From positions 372,001 through 436,000 of the forward strand of contig NZ_CP088923.1 of assembly GCF_021545845.1 (NCBI RefSeq): a stretch of DNA of 64,000 nt, written 5' to 3'. Made by a program: the position numbers and the translations under genes. The notes beneath the pieces were generated by a model. That model made no database searches. It saw only the letters and a program-made list of their open reading frames with translations, and was not told the DNA's origin. Every line of letters begins with the position of its first letter. Within the stretch, counting starts at the first letter, position 1. The DNA is from Rhodanobacter thiooxydans (GTDB taxonomy: Bacteria; Pseudomonadota; Gammaproteobacteria; Xanthomonadales; Rhodanobacteraceae). This document shows, in pieces, positions 1 through 9,949 of the stretch.

Positions 1-17
1 AACCGCGATCGGCGGCG

Positions 18-2819
18 TCAATGCGCTTCGTCCCAGTTCGCACCCACGCCGACGTCGACCAGTAGCGGCACCGCCAGTTGCGCCGCGCCGGACATCCGTT
101 CGTTCACCGCGGCGCGGACGGCGTCGACGGCCTCCGCCTGTACCTCGAACACCAGCTCGTCGTGCACCTGCATCAGCATGTGGGCGTCGTCGCGATCGGC
201 CAGCCACGCCGCCACGCCGATCATCGCGCGTTTGATGATGTCCGCCGCGCTGCCCTGCATCGGCGCGTTCACCGCGGCGCGCTCGGCGCCCTGGCGCAGG
301 CCGGCGTTGCGCGAGGTGAGGTTCTCCAGGTACAGGCGGCGGCCGAAGATCGTCTCCACGTAGCCGTCGCGATGGGCCTGTTCGCGGGTGGCGTCCATGA
401 ACGCGCGCACGCCGGGGTAGCGGGAAAAATAACGCGCCATGTAGTCGCTGGCTTCGCCACGGTCCACGCCGAGCTGGCGCGCCAGGCCGAACGCGCTCAT
501 GCCGTACATCAAGCCGAAGTTGATCGCCTTGGCGGCGCGGCGCTGGTTGGCGCTGACCTCCTCGGGCTTCAGCCCGAACACCTCGGCGGCGGTGGCGCGG
601 TGCACGTCGCCGCCCTCGCGGAACGCCTTGAGCAGGCCCTCGTCGCCGGACAGGTGCGCCATGATGCGCAGCTCGATCTGCGAGTAGTCCGCCGCCATCA
701 CCCGCCAGCCCGGCGGCGCGATGAAGGCCTGGCGGATGCGTCGGCCTTCCTCGGTGCGTACCGGGATGTTCTGCAGGTTCGGATCGGACGAGGAAATCCG
801 CCCGGTCGCCACCGAGCCCTGGTGGTAGCTGGTGTGCACGCGCCCGGTGCGCGGGTTGACGATGCTGGACAGCTTGTCCGTGTACGTGCTGCGCAGCTTG
901 GCCAGACCGCGATAGTCAAGGATCAGCCGCGGCAGTTCGTGGGTGTCGGCGATCGCCTCAAGCGCCTCTTCGTTGGTGGACGGCTGGCCGGTCGGCGTCT
1001 TCAGTTTCGCTTCGAGGTGCAGTTCGTCGAACAGCACGGCCTGCAGCTGCTTCGGCGAATCGAGGTTGAACTCGCGCCCGGCCAGCGCGTACGACTGCTG
1101 CTGCAGTTCCAGCATGCGCTTGCCCAGCTGCTGGCTCTGCCGGCGCAGCTCGTCGCCGTCGATCAGCACGCCGCGGCGTTCCATCTCGGCCAGCACCGGC
1201 ACCAGCGGGATCTCGATCTCCTCGTACACGCGGCGCAGCGACGGCACGCTCACCAGCTTCGGCCACAGCGCATGGTGCAGGCGCAGGGTGACGTCGGCGT
1301 CCTCCGCGGCGTAGCGGCAGGCGGTGTCCAGGTCCACCTGCGAGAACGAAATCTGCTTCGCGCCCTTGCCGGCGACTTCCTCGTACTTCACCGTGTCGTA
1401 GCCGAGGTACTTCTTCGCCAGCGAGTCCATGTCGTGGCGCGTGGCGGTGGTGTTCCACACGTAGGACTCCAGCATCGAGTCGTGCCTGAGCCCCTGCACG
1501 GCGATGCCGTAGTGCGACAGGATGTTGATGTCGTACTTCGCGTGCTGGCCCAGTTTGGGCCGCGCCGGATCCTCGAAGACGGGCTTCAAGGCGGCGAGCA
1601 CGCTGTCGCGATCGAGCTGCTTCGGCACGCCGGGATAGTCGTGGTCGAGCGGGATGTAGCAGGCCTTGCCCGGCTCCACCGCGAGGCTGAGGCCGACGAT
1701 GTCCGCGCGCATCGCGTCGATGCTGGTGGTTTCGGTGTCGAACGCGATCAGTTCGGCGCTGCGGAGTTTTTCCAGCCAAGCGTCGAGCTGTGCCTGGGTG
1801 GTGACGAGTTCGTAGTCGCCTTTCGCCGAGAATTCGAAGCCCCTCTCCCCTCGGGAGAGGGGTTGGGGCGAGGGTTCGGCTGAGCCGTGCGCTCCGGTCG
1901 CACCCTCACCCACGGCCCCTCTCCCAAGGGGAGAGGGGAGAGCAGCATCCGTCGGCCCGTCCAGCTCCTTCAGCGCCGCCTTGAATTCGTAGCGCGTGTA
2001 CAGCTCGCGCAGCAGCGTGGTGTCGGCCTCGCGCCGGGTCAGGTCGGTGGGGCCGAACTCCAGCGCCACGTCGGTCTTGATCGTCGCCAGCTGGCGCGAC
2101 AGCGGCAGCTGCGGCAGCGTGGCGCGCAGGCTCTCGCCGATCTTGCCGCCGATGCGGTCGGCATTGGCGATCACGCCGTCCAGCGTGGCGTATTCGGCCA
2201 GCCACTTGGCGGCGGTCTTCGGGCCGCACTTGGGCACGCCGGGGATGTTGTCGATGGCGTCGCCGGTGAGGGCGAGGAAGTCGATGATCTGCTCCGGCTG
2301 CACGCCGAACTTGGCCAGCACGCCGGCGCGATCCGTCGTGGTGCCGGTCATGGTGTTGACCAGGGTGACGCGCGGGCCGACCAGCTGCGCCATGTCCTTG
2401 TCGCTGGTGGAAACCTCCACCTCGATGCCGAGCGCCTGCGCCTGCAGCGCCAGCGTGCCGATCACGTCATCGCCCTCCACGCCGTCCACGCGCAGGATCG
2501 GGAAGCCCAGCGCGCCCACGGTCGCCAGCATCGGCTCGACCTGGGAGCGCAGCTCCTCCGGCATCGGCGGGCGGTTCGCCTTGTAGCGGTCATACAGCGC
2601 GTCGCGGAAGGTGGGGCCGGGCGCATCGCTGACGAAGGCCAGGTAGTCGGGGTTCGCCTTCAAGGTGGCACGCAGCATGTTGACCACGCCGAACAGCGCG
2701 CCGGTGGGCTCGCCGCGCGCATTGGAGAGCGGCGGCAGCGCGTGGAACGCGCGGTACAGGTAGGACGAGCCGTCGATCAGGATGAGTTTGGGCATGGTGT
2801 GCTTCGCGTGAGTCAGCAT
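18..2819 (-). CDS. polA: DNA polymerase I
   Basis: Repair and Okazaki-fragment polymerase, 933 residues (E. coli 928). Domains in order: 5' nuclease (about 1-290), 3'-5' exonuclease (about 330-525) and family A polymerase. The proofreading site looks intact: FDTETTS near residue 365 supplies the Asp/Glu pair, and a later YAAEDADVTLRL fits the third exonuclease motif. Polymerase motifs DYSQIELRI, KAINFGLMYG and VHDELVFE are present, so all three activities are expected. Residues about 294-327 are a Gly/Pro/Arg-rich linker encoded by an inserted palindromic repeat (separate entry). The ATG at 2819 is the first start; the next candidate, ten residues on, begins the conserved PKLILIDGSSYLYRAFHALP block and may be the real one. 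The gene stands alone, divergent from a small exported-protein gene. Confidence 0.97.
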   Translation of the reverse strand: MLTHAKHTMPKLILIDGSSYLYRAFHALPPLSNARGEPTGALFGVVNMLRATLKANPDYLAFVSDAPGPTFRDALYDRYKANRPPMPEELRSQVEPMLATVGALGFPILRVDGVEGDDVIGTLALQAQALGIEVEVSTSDKDMAQLVGPRVTLVNTMTGTTTDRAGVLAKFGVQPEQIIDFLALTGDAIDNIPGVPKCGPKTAAKWLAEYATLDGVIANADRIGGKIGESLRATLPQLPLSRQLATIKTDVALEFGPTDLTRREADTTLLRELYTRYEFKAALKELDGPTDAALPSPLGRGAVGEGATGAHGSAEPSPQPLSRGERGFEFSAKGDYELVTTQAQLDAWLEKLRSAELIAFDTETTSIDAMRADIVGLSLAVEPGKACYIPLDHDYPGVPKQLDRDSVLAALKPVFEDPARPKLGQHAKYDINILSHYGIAVQGLRHDSMLESYVWNTTATRHDMDSLAKKYLGYDTVKYEEVAGKGAKQISFSQVDLDTACRYAAEDADVTLRLHHALWPKLVSVPSLRRVYEEIEIPLVPVLAEMERRGVLIDGDELRRQSQQLGKRMLELQQQSYALAGREFNLDSPKQLQAVLFDELHLEAKLKTPTGQPSTNEEALEAIADTHELPRLILDYRGLAKLRSTYTDKLSSIVNPRTGRVHTSYHQGSVATGRISSSDPNLQNIPVRTEEGRRIRQAFIAPPGWRVMAADYSQIELRIMAHLSGDEGLLKAFREGGDVHRATAAEVFGLKPEEVSANQRRAAKAINFGLMYGMSAFGLARQLGVDRGEASDYMARYFSRYPGVRAFMDATREQAHRDGYVETIFGRRLYLENLTSRNAGLRQGAERAAVNAPMQGSAADIIKRAMIGVAAWLADRDDAHMLMQVHDELVFEVQAEAVDAVRAAVNERMSGAAQLAVPLLVDVGVGANWDEAH
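1840..1938. repeat. paired short hairpins inserted in frame within polA
   Basis: Two perfect 10-bp stems with 3-bp loops, CCCCTCTCCC/GGGAGAGGGG at 1840-1862 and again at 1916-1938, are separated by about 53 bp. They look like a dispersed intergenic repeat of the kind common in GC-rich proteobacteria, but lie inside polA without breaking the frame. They encode the polymerase's interdomain linker, with the translated motifs SPLGRG and PLSRGERG. Confidence 0.85.
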
Positions 2820-2914
2820 ACCCCGCCCATTCTCGCATGCACGGCGAAACGTCGCGCTTCACGAGCGGCCGCCGACGGACTGTTATGCTGCTGTCCCCAA
2901 ACGAGGTTGCCGTC

Positions 2915-3439
2915 ATGAAAACCGCTGCCTTGCTGGTTGCCGCCAGCGTCCTGTTCACGTCGAGCGTACTGGCGCAGTCGGCCCCATCGGCGAGCGTGCC
3001 GCCACCCCCGGGGATCAACGACCCGGGCGTGAAGGCGGTGGAACCCCCGGCCAAGCCGGCGGTCAGGCATCGCTCGACCCACGTCGCGCCGTCCGCGTCC
3101 GGCCAGTCGCTGGATCTGAAGCCGCAGGCGCTGCCCGCAATGCGCGACGAAGGCAGCGCGCAGAGCGGCCGCGAGCAGGCGCCGCCGGAAGTGCGGATCC
3201 GCCAGGAAGGCGACAACAGCATCCAGGAATACAGCCGCAACGGCCGCGTCTACATGGTGGTGGTCACCCCGAAGAACGGCATCCAGCAGACCTACATGGT
3301 TGATCCGCAGGGCCGGCTGGTCGACGAGCACGGCATGAAGCCGGTGGGGCCGGTGATGTACAAGGTGCTGGAGTGGGGCAAGAGCCGGCCGCCAGCCGAG
3401 AATGCCAGCGAGGCGCCGCCGGCCGACAGCGGCCACTGA
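2915..3439 (+). CDS. exported DUF2782-like protein
   Basis: A 174-residue protein of unknown function. It has a signal peptide (MKTAALLVAASVLFTSSVLA, cleavage likely after ALA), a Pro/Ala-rich disordered middle, and a compact C-terminal segment (about 95-150) with EVRIRQEGDNSIQEYSRNG and YMVVVTPKNGIQQTYMVDP. That segment matches my memory of DUF2782, whose genes often sit beside polA in Xanthomonadales. The start at 2915 was chosen over an upstream in-frame ATG at 2837 because it begins directly with the signal peptide. It is divergent from polA. Periplasmic location is inferred; no function is assigned. Confidence 0.75.
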   Translation: MKTAALLVAASVLFTSSVLAQSAPSASVPPPPGINDPGVKAVEPPAKPAVRHRSTHVAPSASGQSLDLKPQALPAMRDEGSAQSGREQAPPEVRIRQEGDNSIQEYSRNGRVYMVVVTPKNGIQQTYMVDPQGRLVDEHGMKPVGPVMYKVLEWGKSRPPAENASEAPPADSGH

Positions 3440-3455
3440 GAGGTGCACCGCGGGT

Positions 3456-4172
3456 CTACGCCGGCTCGTCCAGTTCCGGATAGTGGCGAAAGATGCCGTT
3501 CTCGTTGAACGGCAGCCGCCGCGGTGAGGCCAGATAGGCCGCGACGCGCGACCGCTCGGCCACCCGCTGCTTCAGCGCTAGCAACAACGGCAGCCGGTGC
3601 CCGAGCTGCTGCATGGTGCGCGGGTACGCATACTCCAGCCCGCTGATCAGCTGGAACAACGAAAGGTCGACGTAGGAGTGTCCGTGCAGGGCATGCTGGC
3701 CGCCGCCGCGTTCCAGCACCTGCTCGAAGTAATCGAGGTATTTCGGCAGCCGCGTTGCGCGCAGGTCGGCCGCGCGGCGGAGCGCCTCCACGCGCTGGTC
3801 CTCGTAGTACAAGCTGCTGGCGATCGGGTGGTGCGAGTCGTGCACCTCGGCGACCAGGTCGGCGATGGTCAGCTGCAGCTGGTGGGCGTACAGCCGCCGA
3901 CCCTCGCTTTCCGGCACCAAGCCGAGCGGCGGGCCGAGGTATTGCAGGATGTTCGCGGTTTGCGCGATCAGCAGGCGGCCAGCCTTGAGGAACGGCGGCG
4001 CGAACGGCAGCGCACCCTCGTGCACGCCGTCGAGGTAGCGCACGATGGCGTCGTCGCCCTGCTCGCGGGCCACGTCGACGTAGCTGGCGCCGGCGTCTTC
4101 CAGCGCCAGCCGCACGAACTCGCCGCGGCCCTGGATGCCGGTCCAGTAATACAGTTCGTAACGCATGGCCAT
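3456..4172 (-). CDS. glutathione S-transferase family protein
   Basis: A 238-residue soluble protein with an N-terminal thioredoxin-fold half starting MAMRYELYYWTGIQGRGEFVRLALEDAG and an all-helical C-terminal half, the GST arrangement. Tyr8/Tyr9 of the YELYYWTG stretch are candidates for activating glutathione. LIAQTANILQYLG is the usual segment that binds the glutathione gamma-glutamyl group. The substrate cannot be read from sequence. Start at 4172 is preferred because GGGGAC lies just upstream; the longer frame to 4241 runs back towards a palindromic repeat. It lies downstream of purH on the same strand, separated by that repeat, so probably not strictly co-transcribed. Confidence 0.88.
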   Translation of the reverse strand: MAMRYELYYWTGIQGRGEFVRLALEDAGASYVDVAREQGDDAIVRYLDGVHEGALPFAPPFLKAGRLLIAQTANILQYLGPPLGLVPESEGRRLYAHQLQLTIADLVAEVHDSHHPIASSLYYEDQRVEALRRAADLRATRLPKYLDYFEQVLERGGGQHALHGHSYVDLSLFQLISGLEYAYPRTMQQLGHRLPLLLALKQRVAERSRVAAYLASPRRLPFNENGIFRHYPELDEPA

Positions 4173-4220
4173 GTCCCCGGACTGGATCCGATGCTGGCAC
4201 GCGCGACTTCTACGGGACGT

Positions 4221-4315
4221 GTAGGAGCGCGCCCTGTCCACAGGGGACTTCCTTCGGTCGTGCGCGATGCTTTTGCGTCACGTGACGAAAAGCATCGCGC
4301 ACAGGGTGCGCCTAC
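4221..4315. repeat. palindromic REP-like element, copy 1
   Basis: A 95-bp nested inverted repeat between purH and the GST gene. The outer arms GTAGGAGCGCGCCCTGT and ACAGGGTGCGCCTAC pair with small bulges. The inner 41 bp (4261-4301) is a nearly perfect palindrome: TGCGCGATGCTTTT, then CGTCACGTGACG at the centre, then AAAAGCATCGCGCA. A close copy occurs at 8479-8575. The GTAGGAGCGC termini resemble REP sequences of Pseudomonas and Stenotrophomonas that are mobilised by RAYT transposases; no RAYT gene is in this window. Confidence 0.9.
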
Positions 4316-4330
4316 ATGGGGCCCTCGACC

Positions 4331-5941
4331 TCAGTGGCGGAAGTGGCGCATGCCGGTGAACACCATCGCCATGCCGTGCTCGTCGGCGGCGGCGATCACC
4401 TCGGCGTCGCGCATCGAGCCGCCGGGCTGGATCACCGCGCTGATGCCCGCGGCGGCGGCGGCGTCGATGCCATCGCGGAACGGGAAGAACGCATCGCTCG
4501 CCATCACCGAGCCGCGCACTTCGAGCTTTTCGTCGGCGGCCTTGATGCCGGCGATCTTCGCGCTGTAGACGCGGCTCATCTGGCCGGCGCCGATGCCGAT
4601 GGTCTGGCGCTCCTTCGCATAGACGATGGCGTTGGACTTGACGAACTTGGCCACCTTCCAGGCGAAGATGAGGTCGTGGATCTGCGCTTCGGTGGGCGCC
4701 TTGCGGGTCACCACCTTCAGGTCCGCCGCGCTGATCATGCCGGTGTCGGCACTCTGGATCAGCAGACCGGAACCGACCCGCTTGGAATTCATGCCGGGGT
4801 GTGCGGCACGCAAGTCGCCGCCAGCAGGCGTCGGGATCACCAGCACGCGCACGTTGCCCTTCTTGTGGAAGGCCTTCAGCGCGTCATCCGCATAGGCCGG
4901 CGCCAGCACCACCTCGACGAACTGGCGCTCGACGATGGCCTTCGCGGTGGCGCCGTCGACTTCGCGGTTGAACGCGATGATGCCGCCGAAGGCGGAGGTG
5001 GGGTCGGTCTGGAAGGCCAGGTCATACGCCTTGCCGATGCCGTCCAGGCTCACCGCCACGCCGCACGGGTTGGCGTGCTTGACGATCACGCAGGCCGGCT
5101 TGACGAAGCTGCGCACGCATTCCCACGCCGCGTCGGCGTCGGCGATGTTGTTGAACGACAGCTCCTTGCCCTGCAGCTGACGGAAGGTGGCCAGCGTGCC
5201 CGGCACCGGATACAGGTCGCGGTAGAACGCAGCCTGCTGGTGCGGGTTCTCGCCGTAGCGCAGGTCCATCAGCTTCACGAAGCGGCCGTTGACCTGACCC
5301 GGGAAGGCGGCATGGCCGGCGATCGCGTCCTGCGTGTCGTTGAGCTCCAGCCCGGACAGGTAGTCGCTGATCGCGCCGTCGTAGCTGGACACGTTGTTGA
5401 ACGCCGCCACCGCGAGCCTGAAGCGGGTGGCGCGGGTGAGACCGCCCTGGCTTTCGATCTCGGCCAGCGCGCTCTCGTACTGCTCAGGCGCGGTCAGCAC
5501 GCCCACGTCGTTCCAGTTCTTCGCCGCCGAGCGCAGCATCGCCGGGCCGCCGATGTCGATGTTCTCGATCGCCTGCTCCAGCGTGCAATCGGGCTTCGCC
5601 ACGGTGCTCTCGAACGGGTAGAGATTGAGCACCAGCAGGTCGATCGGCGCGATGCCCAGCTCGGCCATCACCTGGTCGTCGGTGCCGCGGCGGCCGAGCA
5701 GACCGCCATGCACCTTCGGGTGCAGCGTCTTCACGCGGCCGTCCATGATCTCCGGAAAACCGGTGATGTCACTGACTTCGGTGACCGCGATGCCCGCTTC
5801 GCGCAGCGCCTTCGCGCTGCCACCGGTGGAAAGCAGCTCGATGCCCTTCGCGGCCAGCCGCCGGCCCAGCTCGATCAGCCCGCTCTTGTCGGAAACACTG
5901 AGCAGGGCGCGACGGACCGGGACGAGCTGGGGGGCGGACAT
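4331..5941 (-). CDS. purH: bifunctional AICAR formyltransferase / IMP cyclohydrolase
   Basis: Catalyses the last two steps of de novo IMP synthesis in the cytosol: formylation of AICAR with 10-formyl-THF, then ring closure. The 536 residues match the family length. The N-terminal MGS-like cyclohydrolase domain shows [20 protein letters not shown] and [11 protein letters not shown]. The C-terminal transformylase domain carries the Lys-His of [14 protein letters not shown] and a later [18 protein letters not shown] ribosome site precedes the ATG; it is formed where the adjacent inverted-repeat arm ends. The gene lies downstream of fis on the same strand, as in many gammaproteobacteria, but the inverted-repeat element now separates them. 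Confidence 0.97.
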   Translation of the reverse strand: MSAPQLVPVRRALLSVSDKSGLIELGRRLAAKGIELLSTGGSAKALREAGIAVTEVSDITGFPEIMDGRVKTLHPKVHGGLLGRRGTDDQVMAELGIAPIDLLVLNLYPFESTVAKPDCTLEQAIENIDIGGPAMLRSAAKNWNDVGVLTAPEQYESALAEIESQGGLTRATRFRLAVAAFNNVSSYDGAISDYLSGLELNDTQDAIAGHAAFPGQVNGRFVKLMDLRYGENPHQQAAFYRDLYPVPGTLATFRQLQGKELSFNNIADADAAWECVRSFVKPACVIVKHANPCGVAVSLDGIGKAYDLAFQTDPTSAFGGIIAFNREVDGATAKAIVERQFVEVVLAPAYADDALKAFHKKGNVRVLVIPTPAGGDLRAAHPGMNSKRVGSGLLIQSADTGMISAADLKVVTRKAPTEAQIHDLIFAWKVAKFVKSNAIVYAKERQTIGIGAGQMSRVYSAKIAGIKAADEKLEVRGSVMASDAFFPFRDGIDAAAAAGISAVIQPGGSMRDAEVIAAADEHGMAMVFTGMRHFRH

Positions 5942-5950
5942 GGATTACTC

Positions 5951-6094
5951 CGGGATTCGGGATTTGGGAGACGGGATTCGGGCGCGGAGGGGGAGCTGGA
6001 CAATCGGGGTGGGATGAGTGCGCAGTACGCAGATGGCGAAGCGCTTGGGAGCCGGCTTTTGCAAATCCCGAATCCCGTCTCCCGAATCCGGGCT
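5951..6094. repeat. inverted heptamer-repeat element, fis/purH copy
   Basis: Left arm (about 5951-5982) is built from GGGATTCGG-type units; right arm (about 6062-6094) is its inverted counterpart with units such as AATCCCGAATCCC. The block GGGAGACGGGATTCGGG on the left is mirrored by AATCCCGTCTCCCGAATC on the right. About 80 bp lie between, with no gene. The right arm abuts the fis stop codon and the left arm ends just before the purH ribosome site. Two further elements of the same design are at 9950-10395 and 16161-16278. Confidence 0.85.
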
Positions 6095-6095
6095 C

Positions 6096-6419
6096 TCAGA
6101 GCAAGCCGTGTGCAGCCAGCTTCTTGCGCAAGGTGGCGCGGTTGATGCCGAGCGCGCTGGCGGCGCGGCTCTGGTTGCCATCGTGGAATGCCAGCACCTC
6201 GCGCAGCAGCGGCACCTCGACCTCGTGCAGCACCAGCGCATGCAGGCCCTCGGCGCATTCGGTGTCGCCGATGTCGGCAAGGTAGCGGCGCACCATGCGG
6301 GTGACGCATTCGCTCAGCGCGCTCTGCCCTTGGAGGCTGGCGCCAGGCGAACCCGTGCCCTGCAACGAGGCCTGTTTTGCGGCCTCGGCAGCAGGCAGTC
6401 TTACAGCATTCACGGACAT
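6096..6419 (-). CDS. fis: Fis-family nucleoid protein / regulator
   Basis: A 107-residue DNA-binding protein. The C-terminal helix-turn-helix (about 70-107) is the Fis signature, with GNQSRAASALGINRATLRKKL close to the E. coli sequence and a normal C-terminus. In enterobacteria Fis bends DNA and activates rRNA promoters. The N-terminal 30 residues are unconserved. The start at 6419 has GAGGG a few bases upstream. In E. coli fis follows dusB; here it sits downstream of a zinc-ribbon gene and prmA and upstream of purH. An rRNA operon with a strong promoter lies in the same window, but no Fis sites were sought there. Confidence 0.93.
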   Translation of the reverse strand: MSVNAVRLPAAEAAKQASLQGTGSPGASLQGQSALSECVTRMVRRYLADIGDTECAEGLHALVLHEVEVPLLREVLAFHDGNQSRAASALGINRATLRKKLAAHGLL

Positions 6420-6575
6420 TTTCCCTCGCGTGCGAAGTGGCGACTGCATCGGTCGCTGCTTATGGTTATGGCTGCTCTTGCGTGTCGCGGCGTCTGTGGC
6501 ATGTCGTCAGACATGTCGGCGCGAGCGGTCGAGTCTACCCGCGCGGGCCGACAATTTTAAGTACCGCGAACGTCA

Positions 6576-7436
6576 TTATTCGAAACCGATCTCGAATGCC
6601 ACCGCCTTGTCGCCCGGATCCTCCACCTCCAGCAGCAGCACGGCGCTGCCGCCAGGCGCCAGGCCATGGCGCTGGATGGTGGCGTCATCCAGGTAATCCG
6701 CCGGCTGCAGCCGACGCATGGCGATGCGCCGACCCTGTGCGTCGGACAGGGCGATCGTCAGCACCGGCCAGGGCTGGGCGAAGGCGGCATCGTTGCGCAC
6801 GCTGGCGCTGATCATCAGCGCACCGGCGACGCTGGGATGGGCTTGCACGTTGCTGGCCAGCAGGTGCAGCTGCCGCGGCGCGGCGACCAGCGGCAGTTCG
6901 CAGCCGAGCATGGCGCAACCGCCGCGCAGCCAGTGGCCCACGACGGGTTGGCGGATCAGCTCGTCGCGCTTGGCCCAGGCCAGCTGCGCGGCGAGCAACA
7001 GCGTGAGCAACAGGCAAGCCACCATCCACGGCCAGTGCCGCTCGCCGGACGAGTACAGGTGCCGCCGGCTGCGTCGGGCCGCCCGTCCGTGCGGTGGCAC
7101 ACGCGGCTCGCGGGCGAAACGCGGTGCGAACACCAGTTGCGAAAAATCATCGATCGCCGGCCGCGGCGTGGCCGCGGCGACCGCCGCATTGGCAACGACT
7201 ACCGCCGGCGGTTCGGGACGCGGTCGATAGACCACCAGGTCCAGTTGCGGCGGTTCCAGCGCGGGCTGGTTCAGCGACAGCTCGACAAACGGCTCCGGCG
7301 GCAGCTGCTCGGCGAGCGTGGCGAGGCTGTCGAAGCCGGCTTCACAATGCCCGCACACGACGTGGCCGTGCGCCTGCGCCAGCGTCTGCGCGTCAAGCGA
7401 AAACACGGACAGACATTCGGGACACTGGGTATACAT
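6576..7436 (-). CDS. zinc-ribbon, DUF3426-type membrane protein
   Basis: A 286-residue protein with an N-terminal MJ0042-type zinc ribbon (CPEC at 5-8 and CGHC near 33-36), a Pro/Ala-rich linker, one membrane segment around 155-170 (MVACLLLTLLLAAQLAW) and a C-terminal domain resembling DUF3426 (SVRNDAAFAQPWPVLTIALSD). The ribbon is predicted cytoplasmic and the C-terminal domain periplasmic. The family is often found between prmA and fis in Xanthomonadales and its function is unknown. It starts 107 bp downstream of the prmA stop, on the same strand. Confidence 0.85.
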   Translation of the reverse strand: MYTQCPECLSVFSLDAQTLAQAHGHVVCGHCEAGFDSLATLAEQLPPEPFVELSLNQPALEPPQLDLVVYRPRPEPPAVVVANAAVAAATPRPAIDDFSQLVFAPRFAREPRVPPHGRAARRSRRHLYSSGERHWPWMVACLLLTLLLAAQLAWAKRDELIRQPVVGHWLRGGCAMLGCELPLVAAPRQLHLLASNVQAHPSVAGALMISASVRNDAAFAQPWPVLTIALSDAQGRRIAMRRLQPADYLDDATIQRHGLAPGGSAVLLLEVEDPGDKAVAFEIGFE

Positions 7437-7543
7437 GCGGACCGTTGCGGATCGATACCCGGCAAGCTTAGCAGGGTGGTCGCGGCGGCTTCAGTGCATG
7501 CCCGACGCTATGGACGGCCATGCCGGCGACCTCGGCCAGATGC

Positions 7544-8467
7544 TCAGCGGCGGCGCCGGCCGCTGATGCGCACCCAGTCCTCGCGGGTGTCCACGCGCAG
7601 CTCGTCGAACCATTCGGCGTAGCGCTGCAGCAGCTCGTCCTGCTGGCCGGCAAGGATGCCGGAGATGGCGAACGGCGCGCCGGGCTTCGCGGCGGCGGCG
7701 AAGCTGGGGGCCAGTTCGCCGAGCGGGCCGGCCAGGATGTTGGCGATGAAGACGTCGGCCGCCTCGGTGTCGAAATCTTCCGGCAGGTACAGCGCGAGAC
7801 GGTCGGCCACACCGTTGCGTTCAGCATTGTCGCGCGAGGCGGTGAGTGCCTGCGGGTCGTTGTCGATGCCGGTCGCGCTGGCGGCGCCCAGCTTCAGCGC
7901 GGCGATGGCCAGGATGCCCGAGCCGCAGCCGTAGTCGGTGATGGTCTTGCCGCCGAGGTCGAGGCCGTCCAGCCATTCCAGGCACAGCGCGGTGGTTGGA
8001 TGGGTGCCGCTGCCGAAGGCGAGGCCGGGGTCGAGGCGTATCACGACGCGAGCGGAGGTGCCGGAGGCATCCTCATCCATCGGCGGCTCGATGTTCCACG
8101 GATAGATCCACAGCCGCCGGCCGAACGACATCGGCTTGAACTGGTCCATCCAGGCGCGTTCCCAATCCTGGTCGGCGACCTCGGTGAAGTCCAGCTGGCC
8201 GGGTTCGAGCCAGGGCAGCAGTTCGCTCAGCGCGGCGGCGAGGCCGCGGCGGTCGGCACGTTCGTCGAACAGTGCGTTGAGCGTGATCGTGGGCCACAGC
8301 GGCAGCTCGCCCACGCCCGGCTCGAAGATCGCCTGCTCGTCCGGCGTCTCGGCATCGGCGTCGCGTAGCGTGACCGACAACGCGCCGAGGTCTTCCAGCG
8401 CTTCTTCCGCGCGGGGCTGCTGTTCGATGCGGACGATCAGGGAGAGTTCGAGGAAAGGCATGGGCAT
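7544..8467 (-). CDS. prmA: ribosomal protein L11 methyltransferase
   Basis: S-adenosylmethionine-dependent enzyme that trimethylates ribosomal protein L11. From the chosen ATG it is 307 residues (family about 290-300). The N-terminal substrate-recognition domain leads through LDPGLAFGSGTHPTTALCLEWL into the SAM-binding motif DYGCGSGILAIAALKLGA, then NILAGPLGELAP, the PrmA catalytic signature. The frame is open to 8560, but those first 31 codons come from a palindromic repeat, so the start is placed at 8467 (or two codons on, at 8461). No clear Shine-Dalgarno is visible. The gene lies between accC and the zinc-ribbon gene on one strand. Confidence 0.95.
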   Translation of the reverse strand: MPMPFLELSLIVRIEQQPRAEEALEDLGALSVTLRDADAETPDEQAIFEPGVGELPLWPTITLNALFDERADRRGLAAALSELLPWLEPGQLDFTEVADQDWERAWMDQFKPMSFGRRLWIYPWNIEPPMDEDASGTSARVVIRLDPGLAFGSGTHPTTALCLEWLDGLDLGGKTITDYGCGSGILAIAALKLGAASATGIDNDPQALTASRDNAERNGVADRLALYLPEDFDTEAADVFIANILAGPLGELAPSFAAAAKPGAPFAISGILAGQQDELLQRYAEWFDELRVDTREDWVRISGRRRR

Positions 8468-8478
8468 GTTCGGTAGCG

Positions 8479-8575
8479 GTGGGAGCGCACCCTGTCCACA
8501 AGGGACTTCCTTCAGTGGTGCGCGATGCTCTTCGTCACGTGACGGAAAGGCATCGCGCACCGGGTGCGCTCCTAC
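8479..8575. repeat. palindromic REP-like element, copy 2
   Basis: A 97-bp nested inverted repeat between accC and prmA, strongly similar to the element at 4221-4315 along its whole length. Outer arms are GTGGGAGCGCACCCTGT and CCGGGTGCGCTCCTAC; inner arms TGCGCGATGC and GCATCGCGCA surround the same CGTCACGTGACG centre. Both copies lie in the gap between two co-oriented genes and follow the 3' end of the upstream gene, where such elements usually affect mRNA stability or termination. Confidence 0.9.
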
Positions 8576-8581
8576 GTGAGG

Positions 8582-9949
<1,368 letters not shown>

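Noticed and set aside
78..1883. 601-codon open frame opposite polA, and many similar long frames opposite glnE, hppA, purH and accC
   Set aside because: High G+C leaves antisense frames open; they are Arg/His/Ala-rich, match no family and lie wholly over well-supported genes.
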